Part shown: piece after piece, positions 58,001 to 64,000 of the stretch
How the letters are laid out: the number at the start of each line of letters is the position of its first letter
Position numbering within the stretch: the first letter of the stretch is position 1
Source: Adineta vaga
Taxonomy: Eukaryota > Rotifera
Assembly: GCA_021613535.1 (NCBI GenBank)
Contig: CP075492.1
Span: 16,554,001 to 16,618,000 of the forward strand
Direction: 5' to 3'
Length of the DNA stretch: 64,000 nt
Position numbers and translations under genes: made by a program
The notes under the pieces: generated by a model
What the model was told of the DNA's origin: nothing
The model's input: only the letters and a program-made list of their open reading frames with translations
The model's database searches: none

Positions 58001-59415
58001 AATTCAGTTGGATAAGTTGAATGAGATTGTAAACTTCCATTACCATTACCAAACATAATTGCAATACCATCATCACGTTGATTTGCTAGGATAATATCTA
58101 AATATTTATCATTATTGAAATCAGCAATTGTTAGAGAAGCTGGCATATTTCCAGTTGAGATACGATTGGAAAATTTGTAAGGTGTATTACAAATTTGTTC
58201 TATAAAAAGAATAAAATCTTTTGTCTATGAAAAACAAAATCTAGAATAGATTATATACTTGTTGACTGAACGAATGATCTTGTTGCCAATACTGCAGCAA
58301 GAATAACTCCTGCAATGATTAGAGTAATCAGAAAACACATTGGAATGGCAAATCTTTTCTTTCGATACCATTGTCGTCTTATGAAAAAAAAAACGTTCGA
58401 TAATCGATGCAAATTTGATAATACTAAATAGACTTACTCAATTTTGGGGTAGAGAATTGCACCTAAATAAATTTATGTTGAGTATCTATTTAAAAGATAA
58501 TTAAATACCTTTAAATGGAGGTTCTAATAATTGTATTTCTGGTCTTAATTGTTTCAAATGAATAATATGAAGGTCAAGTGCTGGAAGAAGTTGAGATTGA
58601 ACAATCATATGAGTACCTGGTAGAAGTAAAATTTCATCTTCTGTAATATAATGTGAATGAGAACTTATTATACGACCATTAATAGCTTCAACAGAAAACA
58701 ATGTTCGATTACCAATCATACCCAAATATATATTATTTTCCAATACACTTAATTCAACAGTACACGATGAAAATGGCCACCAAGTTACTAGAGTACCGGG
58801 TGGAAAATCTCTACTTAAATCTTTCGTTACTCCACGCCAAACAGTTGATGGTGGAGCACATGGTAATTTAACTAATGCAGTTAATAATAGTTTCATATAT
58901 TTAAAATAAGGTCGAACTTCATCACGATTTCCTGTTTTTAAAGTATTATTAAGCATTGTATAAAGACTTTTATGTGGTGGTTGCCATTCAATTGTATAGA
59001 GACGAATAGCAGCACTTTCATCGATTGTTAAACCATCTGATGGATGTTCAGGAGTTTCATCAAGTGCCATTTGAACATAAAATGATAAATTATAAAGAAT
59101 ATTCATCAAAGGAGAACATGCTTTCGATAAAGGTAATAAAGTTTCTTCAGCATATCCATCTGTTGGATTAACATTTGATTTGAAATCATTCATAGTTGAT
59201 AGAATAGATTCATCAGTAATTCTATCTACAACTCGATGATTTATTCTCATAGAATGATTGTTATCATTTAATATTAATGTTGCTAATTCATTTTCAATGT
59301 TAACATTTCTTCCCATTATCAAATCTACGCGATCATTCGATGTAATTGTTGCTAATTCAATCGATATTGCATGATCATTTGTTGATTTCAATGGATTTTG
59401 TTTCAAACCAAACAT
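55093..59415 (-). CDS. ADP-ribosyltransferase / TM / FG-GAP fusion receptor
   Basis: Four exons joined by clean phases: 59415..58509 (907 bases, leaves 1), 58462..58438 (25, leaves 2), 58377..58259 (119, leaves 1), 58199..55093 (3,107), totalling 4,158 bases and 1,385 residues. Donors are GTATTT, GTAAGT, GTATAT; acceptors TTTAG, CATAAG, TATAG. Residues about 130-300 are an ART domain: R194 (VWRGV), SSC strand at 216-218 (WPFSSCT), E259-D-E261 (ITEDEILLLPGTH). A basic stretch (RQWYRKKRF) precedes a membrane segment at about 322-345 (CFLITLIIAGVILAAVLA). The rest is 21 FG-GAP/VCBS repeats with DFNNDxxLD(I/L) calcium loops. Basic residues before the TM and no signal peptide put the ART inside and the propeller outside. 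The alternative is two adjacent genes, with the ART gene ending at 58501 and an FG-GAP gene lacking its start. The phase agreement of three introns argues for one gene. Confidence 0.78.
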
Positions 59416-60255
59416 ATTTTTTTTCTCAAACCTTTCAAATAATAATATTATCTTCGTGTATATAAATAAAAAAAGAACTGAATAACCTTGTAAAGTATTG
59501 TGCGTTTCTTATTTATCATAATGATCATTGATGCATTTATTATTTCATAGTAAGATAAAAAGAAAAATAATCGGAGGAAAGAAAATCCATAGGCAATGCT
59601 TTTTCTCTTTCGTCATACACGTTTTTCGTGTTACTTGTTTAAACAGGTCCCTCTTATTTACAAAACACGTCAATGTTTCTATAAAATACCATGATGATCG
59701 ATATAACATATTCTATTGGTGAGACATTTTTTGATTAACGCAAAAGTTATCTCGGAGGTCTGACTTGTTTGTTTTTAATATAATGAATAAATATAAAGAA
59801 AAACAAACACTTAAATTGCTTCTTCTACGTACATTTTTCTCCTGAGAAATGACCATAAATCATACATTCAAACATATTTATGTTTTATCGTAATAAATCG
59901 ATTTTTAGTACGGCGAATGCTCTCGCTGGGTGGGTGTGGGTGGGATCGGTCAATAAATATAGCACAACAACACCTACATTTTGAATATTACTTATTTTGA
60001 GACTAATGTAAATAATAAAGTATCACGAAATAGTTTGTGTAAACAGCATCACATATTTGCACAAGGAAATTCTGGTGAATAATCAAAAAGCAGATATGTG
60101 TTATAACGTATCTGCTTTGGAATATTTGCCGATGTCACCGGATAAAAAAACAAACTCTTTCTTTTCTCCATGTAAATAAAAAGAAAGAAATCAATGTATT
60201 GAAGAGACTTCCTTTCGTAGTTGTATTACAATTCACAAGTAACATTCTTATCGTG
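59416..60255. other. Divergent upstream region with tract x
   Basis: Promoter space for the fusion gene (-) and the ion channel gene (+). It contains the one-sided G-tract GGGTGGGTGTGGGTGGG at 59928-59944. The open frame at 59528-59722 is unsupported. Confidence 0.5.
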
Positions 60256-61941
60256 ATGAAAATGATGAATTTTATTATTTTCTTCTGCTCTTTATTCTAT
60301 CTCTGTGATTGCGGAACATTACCAGCTGGACAATTAACTGAACAAACATTAATAGCAAATTTATTGAGTGGATATAATAAAAATATTAGACCAGATACGC
60401 AAGTATATGTTGATATTACTGCTACATTACAACAAATCGTTTCCCTCGATGAAAAACAACAAATAATGACATCAAGTTCATTTATATCTCAAGCATGGGC
60501 TGATGATCGTTTGTCATGGATACCAAGTGCTTACAATAATATTAGTGTTGTTATGTTACCAGTTCAAAGTATATGGATACCTGATACAATGATATTAAAC
60601 TCAGCCGATTCGAGTGGTTATTTGACAATTAATACTTATAGTTTAGCATCGATTTATTATACAGGTGATGTTTATATGATATTACCAGCGTTAGCAATTA
60701 AAACACGCTGTAGTTTATTTATTCAAGAATTTCCATTTGATAATCAAATGTGTAGTATCAATTTAACATCATGGAGTCAAGGATCTAATCGAATTCTCTA
60801 TACAGAAAATGCTAGTTCAGTCATTGATATTAGTCAATACATTCAACATCCTTTGTGGAAATTAAAGGACGTCTCGATGGCTGTAATACAAACATCAGAC
60901 AGAGCGCCCTTTGACGAAACATATAATGATGTCATAGCAATACAATTATTTCTGCAGAGAAAACCATTATTTTATATAATGAATGGAATATTTACTTGTT
61001 TAATCTTAAATTGTGTTACTTTACTAGCTTTTACGCTACCATTTGGCTCACAAATTGGTCTATGTAAGAATATTTTTCTTGTTTTGATTCATGTAAAAAT
61101 CATAATAATCGAAAGAAAACATAAGAAAAAAAACATGTTGAATCAGGATATTCTAACGAAATCTTACAAGTTATTTCATTTTAATCATGTTTTAACAAGA
61201 ATGTACTTTTTTTAACCACGATGTTAAGGTCAACAATGAAAGTTATTTCTTTCTATTTTAGGTATGACTTGTTTTATGACATATTCAGTGAATTCTCTTA
61301 CTTTTTCTAATCTTTTCCCACAACAATCACAATATCTAATGATGATAACATTATATTTTATATTATCAATGTGTTGGACTTTAATATCAATGTTATGGTT
61401 TGTTTTATGTAATCATTTCATATCAAAAGCTGAATTACCGAAATTACTTTTTCTTTTCTCTGGATCAATACAAAGAACATCTTGCAATTGTTTTTCAAAG
61501 CCAAAAGAAGAAGAAGAAGTTCGAATGGAAAAAGGTGAACTAATGATTTCGAAAGATGCAGAAAAAACAAGAAAACAAAAAAATGGATGTCTCTCTTGTC
61601 AAACAGTCTTTTCCGGATGTCTTCGAAAACGTTCGAGAGTTGAAACTATTGATAAATCACAAGAAAATACTGAAAAAGATGAACAATCTGTTAAAGCGGA
61701 TGCAACATTGAATGAAACAACGAAATCTGAAGATATTAACAAGATAAAAGAAGATTCAAAATGCAATTTCTGTGATCGATGTGATCCTTGTCAAGTAGAT
61801 TTTGATAAAGATAAAGGAAAAGGCAAAAATAAGAAAGATATTGAAGCCAAATGTAGCATTTTAAATTATATCATATTCGGGTTTGTTTTTATCTGTATGC
61901 TGATTTCAAATGTGGCTGTTTGGACATTAATGTCATCATAA
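60256..61941 (+). CDS. Cys-loop ligand-gated ion channel subunit (nicotinic-like)
   Basis: Two exons, 60256..61063 and 61262..61941, phase 1, 495 residues. Of several ATGs the one at 60256 directly precedes the signal peptide (MKMMNFIIFFCSLFYLCDCG); the upstream frame has no ATG. The extracellular domain has WIPDTMILNSAD and the Cys loop C152-x13-C166 (CSLFIQEFPFDNQMC). M1 is about 238-262 (RKPLFYIMNGIFTCL), M2 is encoded across the intron (SQIGLC/MTCFMTYSV), M3 has YLMMITLYFILSMCW. A long Lys/Glu-rich cytoplasmic loop with a CNFCDRCDPC cluster leads to M4 near the C-terminus. There is no vicinal CC pair of nicotinic alpha subunits, so it is probably a non-alpha or orphan subunit. M2 lacks the usual GEK entry motif, so ion selectivity is uncertain. 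Confidence 0.85.
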
Positions 61942-62024
61942 CTGATTTTTATTATTTTCTATCTTTCATATATAAAAAGAAGAATATTTGTTTGTTTGTC
62001 TGTTCCTTATGCATTCAGTACGCT

Positions 62025-62061
62025 CAAGAAAGGGTGGGTATGAATACAAGAAACCCTCAAG
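62025..62061. repeat. Telomere-like hairpin y (short)
   Basis: CTCAAGAAAGGGTGGGTATG and AAACCCTCAAG, between the channel and acetyltransferase genes. Confidence 0.65.
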
Positions 62062-62234
62062 TTGAGTCAATAACATGAAAACATTTATATTTTTCAAGAG
62101 ATAGCATGACACATTCGATATAATGTCGTCATCATTTCTTGCGTAATAACCTACCTACATGTATAAATAATCTCGCTTTTTCCTTCGTTCTTTACATCTA
62201 TACATGATTTATCACACAGTAATCGGTAATTCTT

Positions 62235-63242
62235 ATGGACTCTTCATTAAATTTATTCAATCATTCGACAATTGTCTATCGTTCAATAGAAAAACATGAA
62301 CAACAGCAAGCACTTGATATGTTGTATTCTGTTTTTGAGAGTATTTCTGGTTGTTTTCAACGAGATTTTTCATCGGAAGCTTCGCCCAATTATCAAAACG
62401 GTGATGCATTGGGTGCATGGCATAATGATAAATTAGTGAGTACCGTATTTATCCGACGTTTGATATTACGATCAAATGAAGATAATTTGGAATATCTATG
62501 TGGTGGAATTTGTGATGTGGCTACCATACCTGAATATCGAAGACAAGGTCTCTCTCGACGTCTATTGACAATGGCTATTGACAAGATGGAGAAAAGTAAT
62601 GCATTTGATCTTTCGATGTTGGGTACAGGCATACATAATCATTACACGACTTTGGGTTGGGAACAAATGCATCAACCTCATCCGGTAATAATTGATTGGA
62701 AAAATATCATTGCGATACCTACAGATGTTACATGGCATTCGGCATCCGATATTTTGTCTAAGAACTCTGAGTCTTTGTTGAAAATCCATTCTAATAAACC
62801 ACGCATCTATCAGATCGATCGATCACCCATTACAATATTTCAACAGTGGGTAACATGGGAATGGCAAAATGCTGAAGCAATTATCTGCGTTGAAGAATTT
62901 GAAGGAGAGCAAGGATATATCGTGATCAGTAAACCAGACAATGAAACAGATGTATGTGTACTGGAATGGCGAGCTCCGAGTCTCAATCTCGAGAAGAAAC
63001 TTTTATCTCTTGCAGCCACAGAAATTCGTCGACGTCATGGACAAACAGTACCCATTCGTTTACATACATTACCACAGTATATGACAATTGACCAATTAAC
63101 AGAATGGGCGGGTCTAGTTAAGACTGAAATAAATTCAGATATAATGTTACGGAATATTCGATTACCAGACAATATTTACAACAAGATTAAAGAGGCCTTT
63201 TCTGATGGTCGTGCTACACATTGGACTGGTGATTTTTTCTGA
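62235..63242 (+). CDS. GNAT-family N-acetyltransferase, Eis-like
   Basis: Intronless, 335 residues from ATG 62235. The first half is a GNAT fold: LGAWHNDKLVSTVFI (strand), GGICDVATIPEYRRQGLSRR with the acetyl-CoA pyrophosphate motif RRQGLS at about 106-111, then an MLGTGIHNHYTTLGWEQ segment like the FY..GFE end of motif B. The second half, with EWRAPS and a C-terminal carrier-type domain, matches the two-GNAT-plus-sterol-carrier layout of Eis proteins (COG4552), which are mainly bacterial. Length is a little short of bacterial Eis (about 400). It would acetylate amines using acetyl-CoA in the cytosol. Lack of introns next to intron-bearing genes plus a bacterial-type family make horizontal acquisition plausible, not proven. 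Confidence 0.75.
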   Translation: MDSSLNLFNHSTIVYRSIEKHEQQQALDMLYSVFESISGCFQRDFSSEASPNYQNGDALGAWHNDKLVSTVFIRRLILRSNEDNLEYLCGGICDVATIPEYRRQGLSRRLLTMAIDKMEKSNAFDLSMLGTGIHNHYTTLGWEQMHQPHPVIIDWKNIIAIPTDVTWHSASDILSKNSESLLKIHSNKPRIYQIDRSPITIFQQWVTWEWQNAEAIICVEEFEGEQGYIVISKPDNETDVCVLEWRAPSLNLEKKLLSLAATEIRRRHGQTVPIRLHTLPQYMTIDQLTEWAGLVKTEINSDIMLRNIRLPDNIYNKIKEAFSDGRATHWTGDFF

Positions 63243-63581
63243 TTGACTTTATGTACAATAGACGTTCATAAGAATTGTCATTTTGAAAATATATTAGTCG
63301 ATGACCTTTGAGAACGGATGTGACTATTAATAGAGGGTGAAGAAGTCAGTGTTGGTATTGCATCGATTTGAAACCCATCCACACCTTCACCCTAGTAAAT
63401 TTGAAGGATGGCGATATTACAAAGCATAAAATAACGATAAGAAAAAATGAGTTAGATGTCATTATCTATATGTAAATATATATATTGTGTTTGTCTATTC
63501 TTATGGTAGCACGTCACACTTTGTATATAAATGCGTTTATCAGTTTGAATTTTATTCTATTTCACAATTCTACACTGTAAT
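63243..63581. other. Intergenic with hairpin z
   Basis: No gene; contains hairpin z (63332-63394) and the presumed promoter of the last gene (TATATAAATG at about 63523). Confidence 0.5.
63332..63394. repeat. Telomere-like hairpin z
   Basis: AGAGGGTGAAGAAG and CACACCTTCACCCT pair around a loop of about 30 bases; the inner GTGTTGG and CCCATCCACACC add partial pairing. Confidence 0.7.
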
Positions 63582-64000
63582 ATGTTGTATCAAACTATCA
63601 TTTCATTCGTATTGATTACTATTGTCTTCACCGACAACGGTCCGTTGATCAATTTGAAAAATGGTTCACATCTGAAATCATTAATCAAAGAAGAGAACAC
63701 TTTCACAAAAAGTTCGAAGATGATAAATTGTCTTAGTTCGTGCGTTTTCGAGCTTTCTTTCAACGGCTCATTTACCATACCATCAAGTTGTACAACTTAT
63801 GTACCATCCAGAAAATGTTCAATAAAACTTTCGATAGATTATATAAAACACAAAGGTTCTGCCTTCTTCGAACGCGATAATGTAATGGATGATGATTTCG
63901 ATGTTAGTATTAAAGCATTCGGTCGATTCTCTTTTAAAGAAAATCATAACGAACAAAATATAATGTGGACCTATGATTGTTCCATCAATGATAATTGTAG
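63582..64000 (+). CDS. Secreted protein, 3' end beyond the window
   Basis: Open from ATG 63582 to the window edge, 139 codons so far. It begins with a signal peptide (MLYQTIISFVLITIVFTDNG) and continues as a polar, Ser- and Cys-containing region (NCLSSCVFELSF, SSCTTY, KCSIKLSIDY, WTYDCSIND). The pattern of paired cysteines with beta-strand-like stretches suggests a disulphide-bonded extracellular domain. A TATATAAA box is about 60 bases upstream. Family not recognised. Confidence 0.65.
   Translation, partial: MLYQTIISFVLITIVFTDNGPLINLKNGSHLKSLIKEENTFTKSSKMINCLSSCVFELSFNGSFTIPSSCTTYVPSRKCSIKLSIDYIKHKGSAFFERDNVMDDDFDVSIKAFGRFSFKENHNEQNIMWTYDCSINDNC

Noticed and set aside
58501-58503. TAA here as the end of a stand-alone ART gene
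   Set aside because: A GTATTT donor precedes it and three downstream introns keep phase into the FG-GAP frame, so one gene is the better reading.
1-64000. CRISPR array or bacterial operon structure
   Set aside because: Repeats are irregular hairpins with no unique-spacer pattern, and genes have spliceosomal introns.
1-64000. tRNA or rRNA genes
   Set aside because: No segment showed A-box/B-box spacing with a cloverleaf, nor recognisable rRNA core sequence, by eye.

Overview
The window looks like a piece of a bdelloid rotifer genome, close to Adineta or Rotaria. The evidence is an AT-rich animal gene layout with very short GT-AG introns (about 50-70 bases), several lineage-typical multicopy families (FG-GAP membrane proteins, ADP-ribosyltransferase plus TPR proteins, NHL-repeat secreted proteins, orphan 7TM receptors, a Cys-rich membrane family), many short tracts of the TGTGGG type that I remember as the telomere repeat of Adineta vaga, and a large inverted gene duplication. 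The species cannot be fixed from sequence reading alone.

Layout. 0-10.2 kb: a 28-repeat FG-GAP type II membrane protein (+), an LRR gene with one in-frame stop (-), a secreted NHL-repeat protein (-) and a frameshifted F-box/LRR-like gene (+). 10.5-13.8 kb: two intronless 7TM receptors (-), each followed by a copy of the same ~165-base repeat. 16.2-18.2 kb: an ART-TPR protein (+). 18.8-20.1 kb: two divergently transcribed small glycine-zipper paralogues. 20-34 kb is a graveyard: a pentapeptide-repeat relic, broken copies of the Cys-rich membrane family, a 5.2 kb Jockey-like LINE (24611-29846) with a 12-base target duplication that splits one of those copies, a decayed 7TM gene and a foldback element. 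34.2-42.8 kb: two ~2.85 kb inverted arms, each with an intact ten-exon single-pass membrane protein gene, transcribed away from a 3 kb spacer. 45.1 kb: a broken Cys-rich secreted peptide gene. 47.5-51.5 kb: a lysosomal-type GH38 alpha-mannosidase (-). 52.2-54.8 kb: a cytochrome b561 protein and a two-TM protein resembling channel accessory subunits. 55.1-59.4 kb: one gene whose splice phases join an intracellular ADP-ribosyltransferase domain, a membrane segment and 21 extracellular FG-GAP repeats. 60.3-64 kb: a Cys-loop ion channel subunit, an Eis-like acetyltransferase and a secreted protein that runs off the window.

Two things stand out. First, almost every intergenic gap holds one or two short hairpins whose ends approximate TTGAGGGTGTGGGTG and its complement; more than twenty lie in 64 kb, and several sit exactly where gene fragments end. 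Second, the ART-TM-FG-GAP fusion looks like an uncharacterised receptor-enzyme architecture. The genes do not form an operon or one pathway; a loose theme is cell-surface and secreted proteins plus ADP-ribosylation.
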